Assembly: GCF_034929435.1 (NCBI RefSeq)
Contig: NZ_JAYFUM010000013.1
Span: 1-46,383, forward strand
Direction: 5' to 3'
DNA length: 46,383 nucleotides
Source of the DNA: Arcicella rigui
GTDB lineage: Bacteria; Bacteroidota; Bacteroidia; Cytophagales; Spirosomataceae
Within the stretch, counting starts at the first letter, position 1, and each line of letters begins with the position of its first letter. Position numbers and translations under genes: made by a program. Shown here in pieces: positions 36,256-45,570 of this stretch. The notes under the pieces are model-generated. The model did no database searches and had not been told where the DNA came from. It worked only from the letters and a program-made list of their open reading frames with translations.

Positions 36256-37224
36256 TTATTTCGCTGCTTTCACCCCTTCGGAAGTCATAATTACTCTTTT
36301 GATAGTTCCGTCTGGATTATATTTTAAATCATCAATACAAACCGAACGGTGAAAACTACCTGCATCTGGCACTAAAGCACCATTATGATAGATAAAGTAA
36401 GATTTTCCTTTGAAATCAATAATTGCATGGTGATTGGTATTGCAGTTTCCTGCCAATTCATTCAAAATACCTTTGTACTGCCACGGGCCGTTGATATTTT
36501 TACTCATGGCATAAACCGTTTTTTCTGGAAACTCAATCGAATACGATAAGTAATACCAACCATTACGTTTATGCACCCACGGTGCTTCGGTAAATTTAGT
36601 AGGTACGTTTACTTTCATAATTGGGCCGTCGAGTTCAGTCATATTGGCTTTTAATTTGGCATAATAGCAAATGGTATTTCCCCAAAAAAGATAAGCTTGT
36701 CCGTCGTCATCAATAAATACCGATGGGTCGATGTCGTCCCACCAGATTTTTGTGTCGGTTGTCATGTCGTTCGTAATAATTGCCGAACCACGAGCGTCTT
36801 TGAAAGGCCCCGTCGGACTATCAGAAACCGCCACACCAATGGCTTTTCCGGGAATCGTAGCGTGTTCGATGGCTACGTACCAGTAATATTTATTATTGCG
36901 TTTGATTACTTGCGAAGCCCAAGCGTCGTCTTTTGCCCAAGTAAAATCTTTGACATTCAATGGACTTGGGTGTTCTTTCCATGTCACTAAATCGCTTGAA
37001 GAATAACAAAGCCATTCGTGCATTTCGTAGCCTTGGTGGCGTTCGGGAGCTACGTCGTGTCCTGTATATAAATACACTACACCTTTATCAACCATTGCCG
37101 CAGGGTCGGCGGTGAATTTATCTTTTATAATAGGATTACCAGAAGTTTTCACTTGGGCATTGGCTACCACTGAGCATAAAAACTGTACTGAAAAAAGTAC
37201 TTTGATTAAATTTTTAAGGTTCAT
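36256..37224 (-). CDS. GH43 family glycoside hydrolase (arabinofuranosidase/xylosidase-like)
   Basis: The protein has 322 residues with a signal peptide ending near ANA (23). The GH43 triad is base D40 (FTADPAAMVD), D166 (WWDDIDPSVF) and acid E213 (KFTEAPWVHK). Motifs YLYTGHD, WASQVIKRNNKYYWYVAIEH and YLFWGN resemble single-domain exo-acting GH43 enzymes that remove arabinofuranosyl or xylosyl units, rather than the arabinanases elsewhere in this PUL. The subfamily cannot be fixed without a search. No lipobox is present, so it is probably periplasmic. It follows the GH43 lipoprotein gene by 124 bases. Confidence 0.85.
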   Translation of the reverse strand: MNLKNLIKVLFSVQFLCSVVANAQVKTSGNPIIKDKFTADPAAMVDKGVVYLYTGHDVAPERHQGYEMHEWLCYSSSDLVTWKEHPSPLNVKDFTWAKDDAWASQVIKRNNKYYWYVAIEHATIPGKAIGVAVSDSPTGPFKDARGSAIITNDMTTDTKIWWDDIDPSVFIDDDGQAYLFWGNTICYYAKLKANMTELDGPIMKVNVPTKFTEAPWVHKRNGWYYLSYSIEFPEKTVYAMSKNINGPWQYKGILNELAGNCNTNHHAIIDFKGKSYFIYHNGALVPDAGSFHRSVCIDDLKYNPDGTIKRVIMTSEGVKAAK

Positions 37225-37279
37225 TGTATTGAATTAAGTAATGAATATAATTATTGGATATTTTTTGTAAATGTTTGAT

Positions 37280-37329
37280 AATTAGTGATTTGAAATGCTA
37301 ATCACCAATTACTATTTACCAATCACTAT
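37280..37329. repeat. Short-period repeat and hairpin between two GH43 genes
   Basis: AATTAGTGATT (37280-37290) pairs with AATCACCAATT (37300-37310) at 10 of 11 positions. The words CAATTAC, CCAATCAC and ACTATT then recur. It is one of several short-period repeats in PUL gaps. Confidence 0.5.
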
Positions 37330-37348
37330 TTTATTGATTACAAAAGGT

Positions 37349-38818
37349 TTATTTTTTCTTCCCCCAAACACTTGTCCCTTGGTTGTTTAAACCTGTAAAA
37401 AGAATGGTTTCCTTTTTATTTTCCCAGTCATGACCTCTGTCCACATATACTTGGTCAGTTGTTCCATTACTCCATTTTAGTTCCAACCACGGAGCGGTGT
37501 AAGTCCATTTATTGGCGGCATCGCCATTAATAGCACCGTTGGCGTTCAGGCTTAAAGGTACTGAATATTGAAAATCTGCTTGATTTTGTTCTTTGTCGTA
37601 ACCCGGTACAATTCTATAATTTAAAGTAATTTGTTCCCAGTCGCCCACTAAATCTTCTGTTTTGATAGCCGTTGTAAACTCACCTGCATAACGCTGCGGG
37701 GAAGCCACAGGCCAGCCGTCTTTTGTCCAGTAAAGTTTACGAGTATGTAAAATCATAAAATTTATATCATTGCCCGGACGACCCTGATGGCTGATATAAA
37801 ACTGTCCATTATTTTCAAAAACAGCACAGTGAGAAACTCCTTGCCAACCAGCATGACCACTAAACTGATAAGGAGCGATAATCATCGGGCCGTGGTCTTC
37901 GTTGGTGTTTACATCTTTGCCATTAAAGTCATAAAATGGGCCTTGTGGCGAATCTGCTTTGGCTACTCTTACATTGTATTTTGTTGCCAACCAGTCGTAA
38001 GCAATGAACAAGTAATACTTTTTTTGTTCTTTGTTATAAATGATTTCTGGACCTTCGATATTTCCGTTATAAGCACCATTCGTAAAACCACGATTGGCAA
38101 TTCTTTTTCCTTTATCGCCCGGATTGAGGGCTAAACCTGTGGCAGGGTCGAGCTGTAATATATAGATTCCATCCCAAGCCGAGCCGTAGTACATCCAGTG
38201 TTTACCTTGTTGGTCAACAAGTACAGTAGGGTCAATCGCATTGGTTTGTACAGTATTGTCATCTTTTGAAACTACTGTTAATCCTTGTTCTTTCCAAGGG
38301 CCAGTAGGAGAGGAGGAAGTGGCTAAACCAATCACACTGAGGCGAGGTTTGGCTGATGAAAGCGAGTAATACAAACGGTATTCACTTCCAACTTTCATAA
38401 TATACGGGGCCCATAAACTATTAAAGGGCGTTCCGCCAGCTTGTTTGATGTATTCTGCACCTTTTGAAGGAATACCATCGAAAACCCAGCCGTAAAATTT
38501 CCATTCAATCAAATCTTTTGAAGAACGGATCTGAATACCCGGACGAATGTCTGTGCCATAAGCCACATCTGTATTGTAGCAATAATAAGTATCGCCGTCT
38601 TTTAAAATAGAAGGGTCGTGAACATTGTAACAGCCCCATTTTAAATAGTTAGAAGCCGCAGCGATGTCGGCATAATTATCTTTTATCGAATTAATATCAA
38701 AAGTACTGGTAGTAGGTGTTGGTAAAGGTTGTACAGTATTTTCTACTTTGTCAGCTCCGCAGGCTAATAAGAGGAGTGAAGTAAAACTTAGACAAAAAGC
38801 TTTTGGAAGAAAAGACAT
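37349..38818 (-). CDS. GH43 endo-arabinanase lipoprotein with C-terminal beta-barrel domain
   Basis: The protein has 489 residues with a lipoprotein signal (LLLLAC, lipidated C20), so it is membrane-anchored and probably surface-exposed. GH43 propeller residues are base D68 (NVHDPSILKD), D196 (NAIDPTVLVD) and acid E255 (NIEGPEII). SLWAPYIMKVGSEYRLYYS, WMYYGSAWDGIYI and SHCAVFENNGQFYISHQGRP are typical of two-domain extracellular arabinanases. The last about 110 residues (GDWEQITLNYRI onward) match the extra beta-barrel domain of AbnB/Abn2-type endo-arabinanases, by memory. Being the first enzyme after the SusC/SusD pair and lipidated, it is the likely outer-surface endo-enzyme that starts polymer breakdown. 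Confidence 0.88.
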   Translation of the reverse strand: MSFLPKAFCLSFTSLLLLACGADKVENTVQPLPTPTTSTFDINSIKDNYADIAAASNYLKWGCYNVHDPSILKDGDTYYCYNTDVAYGTDIRPGIQIRSSKDLIEWKFYGWVFDGIPSKGAEYIKQAGGTPFNSLWAPYIMKVGSEYRLYYSLSSAKPRLSVIGLATSSSPTGPWKEQGLTVVSKDDNTVQTNAIDPTVLVDQQGKHWMYYGSAWDGIYILQLDPATGLALNPGDKGKRIANRGFTNGAYNGNIEGPEIIYNKEQKKYYLFIAYDWLATKYNVRVAKADSPQGPFYDFNGKDVNTNEDHGPMIIAPYQFSGHAGWQGVSHCAVFENNGQFYISHQGRPGNDINFMILHTRKLYWTKDGWPVASPQRYAGEFTTAIKTEDLVGDWEQITLNYRIVPGYDKEQNQADFQYSVPLSLNANGAINGDAANKWTYTAPWLELKWSNGTTDQVYVDRGHDWENKKETILFTGLNNQGTSVWGKKK

Positions 38819-38924
38819 AAGTTAAGAGTGATGAAATGTGAATGATAAGTTTTACTTGTTATTGAAAAAGTGGTTTAATGAAATGTAAAATACTCTTCAT
38901 TAAACCACTCATTTATGCAAAGAA

Positions 38925-40469
38925 TTAATAACTCAAGTTTTGTTTAACACCGGGGTTATTGTCGATTTCGTTTTGAGGAATTGGATAAAACTCACGACCT
39001 GGCTTATAAGTATTAAATTCTGGGTCTCTTGATTTCAACCAAGCTAATTTTGCTGGGTCGTTCAACCAACCCCAACGACGGATGTCATCAAAACGGTGTC
39101 CTTCCAAACAGAATTCTAATAAACGTTCATGTCCGATTTGTTCACGCATCTGGGCTTGTGTCATGTTTGGTTTTACGGTAGCTAAGTTTGGTAAACCTAC
39201 ACGACTTCTTACTTTCTGAATGTATGGATAAGCGGCAGCCGTTTGTCCTGTTTCGTTCAAACATTCAGCATACATCATCAATACATCTGCATAACGCATC
39301 AATCTTTCGTTGATACCCGAACGCCAGTCAAATTCATCTGGTTTGGTATCATCATTAGCATACTTACGGCAGTACAATGAATTTAACGCTCCAGCATTTC
39401 CAGCATATCTTACCGAGAATTCTTTTCCATAAACCATCAAACCCGGTTTGTTGTAAAACATGGTAGCTTCAAGACGTGGGTCATCTTTGCCATCAACTGT
39501 TTTTTCAAGCAAGTAATCATTGAATACCGAACGAGTTGGTTGAACGTCTGTCCAGCCCAAGCCATTTGCTCCATAAGTAATCGCTCTTGCTGATACTCTA
39601 CCCCAAGAAGCGATAGGTTCACCGCCCCAGTTCAAGTCTGTGCCACCAGCCGAACGGTCGAATTGTACTTCAAAGATTGATTCTTTATTGTTTTCGTTTG
39701 CTTCTGTAAAGTTGTCACGATAATTAGGTACTAAATCGTAAATACCAGAATCAATAATCGTTTTGAACTGTACCGCTGCTTCTGCGTATTTATGGTTCAT
39801 CAAAAGAGCCTTACCCAAATAGCCAATCGCTGCTCCTTTTGTAGCACGACCAAGGTCTGCACCAGTATAAGAATTTGGCAACATTTCAGCGGCTTTCTTC
39901 AAATCGTCCATTACTTGAGCCCATCCTTCGGCTTCAGTTGATTGTTTTACGAAGAAATCTTTTGTTGATTGTACTGAATTTGTCGGTAACATTACGTTGC
40001 CAAACATATTTACCAAGTGATAGAAGTACAAACCACGCAAGAAGTAAGCTTCGCCCAAAATGCGTTTTTTAAGGTTGGCATCCATCGAAATACTTGGTAC
40101 GTAGTCCAACACTTGATTGGCTTTTGAAATACCTTCATAATATGCACCAAATGCCCAACCATAAATAGCCCAGTTACCTGCATTCATGGCAAATTTGCCT
40201 GAATTATACATTTGGTCCCAAGGACTGTTACTCATAGCGTCATCGCCACGGTTGTCTAACAACAAAGGCGTTGAACGCATATAGCTTCCATCAATTGCCA
40301 AACTCAAATACACTGCATTGATACCTTTCAAAGCATCTTCTTCACTTTTCCAGAAAGTAGAAGAGGTCTGAGCATTCGGGTTTACTTGGTCGAGGTTGTC
40401 TTCGCAAGAAGTACTAAGCAGCAATGTTGCTGATATGGCTACGATAATTTTTTTATTAAATATGTTCAT
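38925..40469 (-). CDS. SusD/RagB-family outer-membrane glycan-binding lipoprotein
   Basis: The protein has 514 residues with a lipobox (LLLSTSC, lipidated C22). The family opening is DNLDQVNPNAQTSSTFWKSE and EDALKGINAVYLSL. The helical TPR-like core has RILGEAYFLRGLYFYHLVNM and KALLMNHKYAEA. The C-terminus is RFDDIRRWGWL and FYPIPQNEIDNNPGVKQN, all standard for SusD. It caps the SusC-like transporter at the cell surface and binds oligosaccharides. It starts 27 bases after the SusC gene ends, in the same operon. The glycan bound cannot be read from the sequence, but neighbours point to arabinan. Confidence 0.95.
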   Translation of the reverse strand: MNIFNKKIIVAISATLLLSTSCEDNLDQVNPNAQTSSTFWKSEEDALKGINAVYLSLAIDGSYMRSTPLLLDNRGDDAMSNSPWDQMYNSGKFAMNAGNWAIYGWAFGAYYEGISKANQVLDYVPSISMDANLKKRILGEAYFLRGLYFYHLVNMFGNVMLPTNSVQSTKDFFVKQSTEAEGWAQVMDDLKKAAEMLPNSYTGADLGRATKGAAIGYLGKALLMNHKYAEAAVQFKTIIDSGIYDLVPNYRDNFTEANENNKESIFEVQFDRSAGGTDLNWGGEPIASWGRVSARAITYGANGLGWTDVQPTRSVFNDYLLEKTVDGKDDPRLEATMFYNKPGLMVYGKEFSVRYAGNAGALNSLYCRKYANDDTKPDEFDWRSGINERLMRYADVLMMYAECLNETGQTAAAYPYIQKVRSRVGLPNLATVKPNMTQAQMREQIGHERLLEFCLEGHRFDDIRRWGWLNDPAKLAWLKSRDPEFNTYKPGREFYPIPQNEIDNNPGVKQNLSY

Positions 40470-40496
40470 TGTAATAATTTCGTTTGAGTGATAAAC

Positions 40497-43400
40497 TTAG
40501 AAACCTACTTGCAAGCCCATCATTACGGCTCTTGGATTTGGATATGAACCATTGTAATAACCTCTGCTGAACAGTCCATCGCTTTCGCCCATAAAGTCGG
40601 GGTCGAAACCTTTGAAACCTGAGAGAAGGAATACGTTTTGTCCAGAAATGTAAACTCTTACTTTGCTCACTTTTAATTTATTTACCAATGCTGTTGGTAA
40701 AGTATAACCTACTTGAGCGTTTTGTAATCTTGCATAAGTACCATTTTCAACGAATCTGTCTGAATCTCTACCGTTCGAGTTCGGGTCGCCGATGATTGGT
40801 CTTGGCACATTTGTATTTGTGTTTGTTGGTGTCCAGTAGTTCAAGGCATCTGTTGAACCATTACTGTATTGTAAGCCCATCAAGTCACGGTACATACCGT
40901 TGTAGATTTTGTTGCCACCGCTTCCTTGGAAGAAGGCAGAGAAATCAAAGTTTTTGTAAGAAGCACTTAGATTTAAACCGAAGTAGAAAGTAGGAATCGC
41001 ATTACCTAAATAAGTACGGTCAGCAGAAGTAATCACACCGTCGCCGTTCAAATCTTTGAATTTAATATCGCCCGGTGCTGCATTGGTTTGTGTTGCGTGG
41101 TTTTTCAAATCATCAGCATTTTGGAAAATACCTTCTGAGATGTAACCAAATATTTGCCCTACAGGCTGTCCTACTTCTGTTTTACTTGCCGCACCATAAA
41201 TTGGGTTGTTCGTTCCGCCCAAGGCTAATACTTTGTTTGAAAGCGTATGGAAGTTGGCTGAAACAGCGTATTTAAAGTCGCCAGTTTGTTCACGATACGA
41301 AGCTGCGATTTCGATACCTGAGTTTTTCAAAGATGCGGCATTGGTCAAAATTGTTCCGTTGGTAGCACCCACAGAAGTAGGAATTGGAATATTTGCCAAT
41401 ACATCGAAAGAACGGTTATCGAAGTATTCAACTGAAAGCGAAATACGGTCTTTTAATAAACCTAATTCAACCGCTGCGTTGGTAGTTCTTTTGCTTTCCC
41501 ATCTGATTGAAGGGTCAACTACTTGAGTACGAGTAGCACCAGAAGCCAATACGCCACCGAATACATAACCAGCGTTTGTGTTGATATAAGTATCTGTCAA
41601 ATAGTCTCCCACGTTCTGATTACCCAATTCGCCATAACCACCTCTTAATTTAAGAGTACTGATGAATTCTGGTAATTGAATGTCATTATGAACGTTCCAA
41701 GCAGCACCTACCGAAGCAAAATTTCCGTATCTGTTTGAAGCAATGAATTTTGAAGAACCATCACGACGATAATTTACTGTTAATAAATATCTGTCGGCAT
41801 AGTTATAACTGAAACGACCCAAGATAGAAGTCAATGCGGCGTTTGCATCCCAACCTGTTACGTTTTTACCGTTGGCTGTATTAACGGCAGTGTTCATGTT
41901 CAATACATAAGGTTCAATCAAACCTTTTGCACTTGCTTCTGTTCTTGAATAAGCTCCTTTTTGATAAGTATAACCTGCCAAAGCTTCAATTTTATGTTTG
42001 CCCAACTCTTTGGTATAGTTCAAAGTGTTTTCTGCTAAAGTCGTCAGGTTGTTTTCTCTTTTTTCGTACAAGTATGCGTTTGGCGTTAAATAATAGAAAC
42101 CTAAATCATACTTTGGTTCAAAGAATAAATATCTTGAATCGGTACGGTCGGCACTTAATTGTAATTTATACTTCAAATTTTTGATAAATTCAATTTCACC
42201 AAAAACTGAACCTAAAAATCTGTTACGAGTGTCAGTACCACGCAATAAAGCGTTCATCCCGATTACGTTCAACGTAATAGCTCTCTGTGTGTTTTTATCA
42301 GCACCACCAAAACCGCCTAAACGATTTGGGTCATAGATAGACATCGTTGGAATAGCCGTTAATAAACTTGTTACAGCACCACCAAATACAGCGTGTTCAC
42401 GAGTATTTTCTGCTCCAATTTTTTCTGAATTGGTATAACCAATCTTTGCACCGAAAGAGAAAATCCCTTTTTTACCAGAAATATTTCCGTTGAAAGTATA
42501 ACGTTTGTAGTTCTGTGGCCCAGTTACGGTTGAGCTATTATTGAAGAAACCCAATGAAGCACTTGCCTTTACAGTTTCCGAACCTCCCGATAGACTCAAG
42601 TTATGGTCTTGAATGTAACCAGTCTTCAAACCTTCTTTTTGCCAGTCTGTATTTACATTACTGATGTATGCTGGGTTACTTGGGTCGTTGGCTGGTGCAA
42701 TGCTCAAACCTGCATTCAATTCTGCCGCACTTACCACGTTCTGATAACCCACTCTGTCCATCAATGATATTTTTTTAGCAATATTCTGAGCTCCCGCATA
42801 GCCGCTATAATCTACTTTTAATGGACCAGATTTTCCTTTTTTAGTTGTGATAATCACAACGCCATTCATCCCTCTTGAACCATAAATAGCACCTGCCGAA
42901 GCGTCTTTTAATACAGAAATTGATTCGATGTCATTCGGTGAAAAATCGAATGGATTATCCACTAATACACCGTCGATTACAAACAATGGATTGTTGTTGG
43001 TTAATGAACCAATTCCACGAATTTTGATATTGACAAAACCGCCCGGCTCGCCAGAACTTTGTACGGTTACACCTGCTACTTGTCCTTGTAAAAGTTTTGC
43101 TACGTCATAAGAAGCAGTTTTTTTAGCATCGTCCACTTTTACTAAACCTACCGAACCCGTTAAGTCTTTGGCTTTTTGCGTACCATAACCAACTACTACA
43201 ACTTCGTCTAAAGCTTTTACATCCGAAGCCAAGGAAACATTAAGTAATTTACGACCAGAAACGGCTACTTCTTTAGCAACATAACCAATTGAGCTAAATA
43301 CCAATACTGTTGATTCATCTTCTACCTCAATCGTGAATTCTCCTAAAGCGTTTGTTACCGTACCACGGTTTGTACCTTTAATGAGTACGCTTGCGCCTGG

Positions 43401-43856
43401 AATTCCTTCGCCATTCTCGGTACTGCTTACTTTGCCTTTTACTGGAAAAGCTGCTACTTTGATTGACTCGATTGACCCTGAAGACAGGAAACTGACTTTC
43501 TTATTGTCGTTTGCTGCAATGACGTGAATATGGTTTTTAATTTGTTTGAATTCTAAGTTTACTTCTTTCGATAAAAAAGCCAAAACCTCAGTCAAAGGAC
43601 GATTCTCCAAATTCAAGCTTACTTTTGCTTGGTCGTTCAGATAAGCATCATTATAAGTAAATTTGTATTGAGTTTTCTTTTCAATTTCTTTGAAAACTTT
43701 TAGGATATTCATCTTTTCAACTCGAAGGGTAATACGAATTTCATCAAGATTATTGGCCTGTGCATGAAGTGTGCCAATTACGTTCAAAACAAGCAATGTA
43801 ATCACCGCCAAGATATATTTTGAACATCGGATAGTTGGTAGTAAATGAATTTTCAT
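40497..43856 (-). CDS. SusC/RagA-family TonB-dependent transporter with STN signalling domain
   Basis: The protein has 1119 residues with a signal segment at about 10-32. An STN (secretin/TonB short N-terminal) domain spans about 42-115 (ITLRVEKMNILKVFKEIEKK, LTEVLAFLSKEVNLEF). A carboxypeptidase-regulatory-like domain follows at about 135-212 (VKGKVSSTENGEGIPGASVL, FSSIGYVAKEV). Next come the SusC signature DEVVVVGYGTQ, a plug domain with DIESISVLKDASAGAIYGSR and GMNGVVIITTKKG, and a long beta-barrel ending in an aromatic QVGF. It imports oligosaccharides together with the SusD-like protein, using TonB energy. The STN domain is the part that contacts FecR-type anti-sigma factors, so this transporter is expected to signal to the adjacent fecR/sigma pair. 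Confidence 0.95.
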   Translation of the reverse strand: MKIHLLPTIRCSKYILAVITLLVLNVIGTLHAQANNLDEIRITLRVEKMNILKVFKEIEKKTQYKFTYNDAYLNDQAKVSLNLENRPLTEVLAFLSKEVNLEFKQIKNHIHVIAANDNKKVSFLSSGSIESIKVAAFPVKGKVSSTENGEGIPGASVLIKGTNRGTVTNALGEFTIEVEDESTVLVFSSIGYVAKEVAVSGRKLLNVSLASDVKALDEVVVVGYGTQKAKDLTGSVGLVKVDDAKKTASYDVAKLLQGQVAGVTVQSSGEPGGFVNIKIRGIGSLTNNNPLFVIDGVLVDNPFDFSPNDIESISVLKDASAGAIYGSRGMNGVVIITTKKGKSGPLKVDYSGYAGAQNIAKKISLMDRVGYQNVVSAAELNAGLSIAPANDPSNPAYISNVNTDWQKEGLKTGYIQDHNLSLSGGSETVKASASLGFFNNSSTVTGPQNYKRYTFNGNISGKKGIFSFGAKIGYTNSEKIGAENTREHAVFGGAVTSLLTAIPTMSIYDPNRLGGFGGADKNTQRAITLNVIGMNALLRGTDTRNRFLGSVFGEIEFIKNLKYKLQLSADRTDSRYLFFEPKYDLGFYYLTPNAYLYEKRENNLTTLAENTLNYTKELGKHKIEALAGYTYQKGAYSRTEASAKGLIEPYVLNMNTAVNTANGKNVTGWDANAALTSILGRFSYNYADRYLLTVNYRRDGSSKFIASNRYGNFASVGAAWNVHNDIQLPEFISTLKLRGGYGELGNQNVGDYLTDTYINTNAGYVFGGVLASGATRTQVVDPSIRWESKRTTNAAVELGLLKDRISLSVEYFDNRSFDVLANIPIPTSVGATNGTILTNAASLKNSGIEIAASYREQTGDFKYAVSANFHTLSNKVLALGGTNNPIYGAASKTEVGQPVGQIFGYISEGIFQNADDLKNHATQTNAAPGDIKFKDLNGDGVITSADRTYLGNAIPTFYFGLNLSASYKNFDFSAFFQGSGGNKIYNGMYRDLMGLQYSNGSTDALNYWTPTNTNTNVPRPIIGDPNSNGRDSDRFVENGTYARLQNAQVGYTLPTALVNKLKVSKVRVYISGQNVFLLSGFKGFDPDFMGESDGLFSRGYYNGSYPNPRAVMMGLQVGF

Positions 43857-44231
43857 AAATTTGTTATTGTATTTTAAATACTAAAACTTTATAAGTTTAT
43901 CCGCCAAACGCCAATTTTTTGGATAGAGTCATTATAGGGTTTATTTTAATTGTTTTTGTGGTTGTAAAAGTTCTTTTCTGTGGGAGGAAAAACAACCTTT
44001 GCAGCCACAATACAATTCTCCCCCTAACTTGTATTAAAAACTGATTTACTTTTCATGAATGTTAAAGGATATTTGTTAGAAGAAAAAAATGGAAATGTAT
44101 TTGTGGTTAATGTTTATTTAGTGAATTGGTGAATGAGTGAGTTATTGAATTGTGAATTAGTGAATGAGTGATTTTGCGATTAATTTCTAAAAACTCACAG
44201 CTCATAACTCACAGCTCAAAGCTAAAAGCTA
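43857..44231. other. 375-base gap between fecR and the susC-like gene: leader plus degenerate repeats
   Basis: The part next to the SusC start (43857-44100) is an AT-rich leader. I see no clear -33/-7 pair, so an ECF-type promoter is possible. The part next to fecR (44119-44230) is made of GTGAATnnGTGA and CTCACAGCTCA words. GTGAGTTAT (44137-44145) can pair with ATAACTCAC (44203-44211). No gene was found. Confidence 0.5.
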
Positions 44232-45275
44232 TCAATGTATAAAAATCGTCTTCCCAACAATCTCATATTCAAAGCCGGACGTAAAGGCTATTCCTTGCAT
44301 CACATTTTCAAGACTCTCTTGCTGAAACTCGCCGCTGTATCTTCCTTTCAATTCCACCGTTGGCATTTTGATGATTTTTACGCCATACCAAATTTCTAAC
44401 TTGGCAAAAACATCGCTAAATTCATCCTTATCAAATACCAACAAACCTTGTCGCCAGCCTGCGGTTTTTTCTACATCCACTTGTGTTTTATGAATCATTG
44501 TGCCTTGTTCCAAAACGCCCATTTCATTTGGTGTCAAGAACTCCGCCTTGCCCGTAGCTTTTTCTTGCATTTTTACTTTCCCTGTCACTACAGCTACTTG
44601 TACAACTTTTTCAGAAGCGTAAGCTCTTACATTGAAAGAAGTACCCAAAACCCTTGTTTGTACTTTTCCTGTTTCTACTATAAAAGGCTGTTTCGGATTT
44701 TTCACTACTTCAAAAAAACCTTCACCTACTAAAGTAACTACCCTTTGTGCTTTGCTAAATTGTTTTGGATACGAAAGACTACTTCCTGCATTCAAGTGAA
44801 CAATACTGCCGTCGGGTAAAATAATTTTAGTGCGTTGCCCTGTATAAGAAGTCGCCACTTCTACTATATTATCTTTTTTGACTACACTAAAAGGTTCTGG
44901 TTTATGTGTGTCTTCTGTCAAATAGAAACTCCCTAAAACAAATAAACTGACCGATGCCGCCATCGTAAAACCTGCAAAAGCATATTTTTTGAAAAGTATT
45001 CTAATCGGGTACTTATCCGAATAATCCTTTTGTTGTTTTACCAATTTGATTTTCTTGAAAAGCTCGTCTTTATCTTGTTCATTCAATTCATACTCTTGTT
45101 TATATCGAATCGCCAAAACAAATTTTCGAGCTAAATCTAAATCATCTTTTCTATCTGGGTTTTGAATGAGCCAATCTTGCCAATGTTCATCCAAAAGGGC
45201 ATTAGGTTTCTTCACCCAATCCATAAAGCTTGGGTTGTCGAGTAAATCTTTTATGCGGTCAATGTTAGTGTACAT
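44232..45275 (-). CDS. FecR-family anti-sigma factor
   Basis: The protein has 347 residues from the ATG at 45275. A TTG five codons upstream (45290) is less likely. The N-terminal cytoplasmic part (about 1-85) would bind the sigma factor. One membrane helix is at about 89-110 (AFAGFTMAASVSLFVLGSFY). The periplasmic FecR domain has VATSYTGQRTKIILPDGSIV, LNAGSSLSYP, VTLVGEGFFEVVKNPKQPF and VLGTSFNVRAY. The C-terminal DUF4974-like domain (LLVFDKDEFSDVFAKLEIWY, GRYSGEFQQESLENVMQGIA) is expected to meet the STN domain of the SusC-like protein. It is transcribed with the PUL strand and divergently from the sigma gene, which is less common than the usual sigma-fecR tandem. Confidence 0.93.
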   Translation of the reverse strand: MYTNIDRIKDLLDNPSFMDWVKKPNALLDEHWQDWLIQNPDRKDDLDLARKFVLAIRYKQEYELNEQDKDELFKKIKLVKQQKDYSDKYPIRILFKKYAFAGFTMAASVSLFVLGSFYLTEDTHKPEPFSVVKKDNIVEVATSYTGQRTKIILPDGSIVHLNAGSSLSYPKQFSKAQRVVTLVGEGFFEVVKNPKQPFIVETGKVQTRVLGTSFNVRAYASEKVVQVAVVTGKVKMQEKATGKAEFLTPNEMGVLEQGTMIHKTQVDVEKTAGWRQGLLVFDKDEFSDVFAKLEIWYGVKIIKMPTVELKGRYSGEFQQESLENVMQGIAFTSGFEYEIVGKTIFIH

Positions 45276-45480
45276 AATACAGGGTTTCAATTCATAAAGA
45301 CAAAAGCGATGGACATGACCATAGTTTTTTTGAAAAAAAATGAATTTTTTTGGATTAAATAGAATAATTTATTGAAAATAAGGCACTTGTGCGTCGAAAT
45401 ATTTTTAATTATTTCCAGAATTACTGTGATAAAAATCCTTTTCACACTGAAAAGTAAAAGTTTTTATTTTTTTTATACAA

Positions 45481-45513
45481 TTTGTTGCTTTTATAAATTA
45501 TTTATTATCTTTG
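45481..45513 (+). promoter_or_regulatory. Promoter of the ECF sigma gene
   Basis: The -7 element TATCTTTG (45506-45513) is an exact TAnnTTTG match. TTTGTTG (45481-45487) supplies a -33 element at 18-21 bases. This is a housekeeping-type promoter, so the sigma gene does not obviously depend on itself. Confidence 0.7.
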
Positions 45514-45520
45514 TGTGTAA

Positions 45521-45539
45521 TTGTGTCAAAATGACACAA
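45521..45539 (+). promoter_or_regulatory. Operator-like palindrome at the sigma gene transcription start
   Basis: TTGTGTCA-AAA-TGACACAA has perfect 8-bp arms. It starts 8 bases after the -7 element, that is, at or just past the expected transcription start. That position suits a repressor that blocks the promoter. The protein that binds is unknown. Confidence 0.6.
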
Positions 45540-45570
45540 GTTTAAGGTAGCTCAACGAAGATTTATTTAC

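Larger units (their letters stand above)
45276..45570. other. Divergent regulatory region between fecR and the sigma gene
   Basis: This 295-base AT-rich gap carries the sigma promoter and operator-like palindrome on the right. On the fecR side there are A/T runs and no clear TAnnTTTG element. No gene is visible. Confidence 0.6.
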
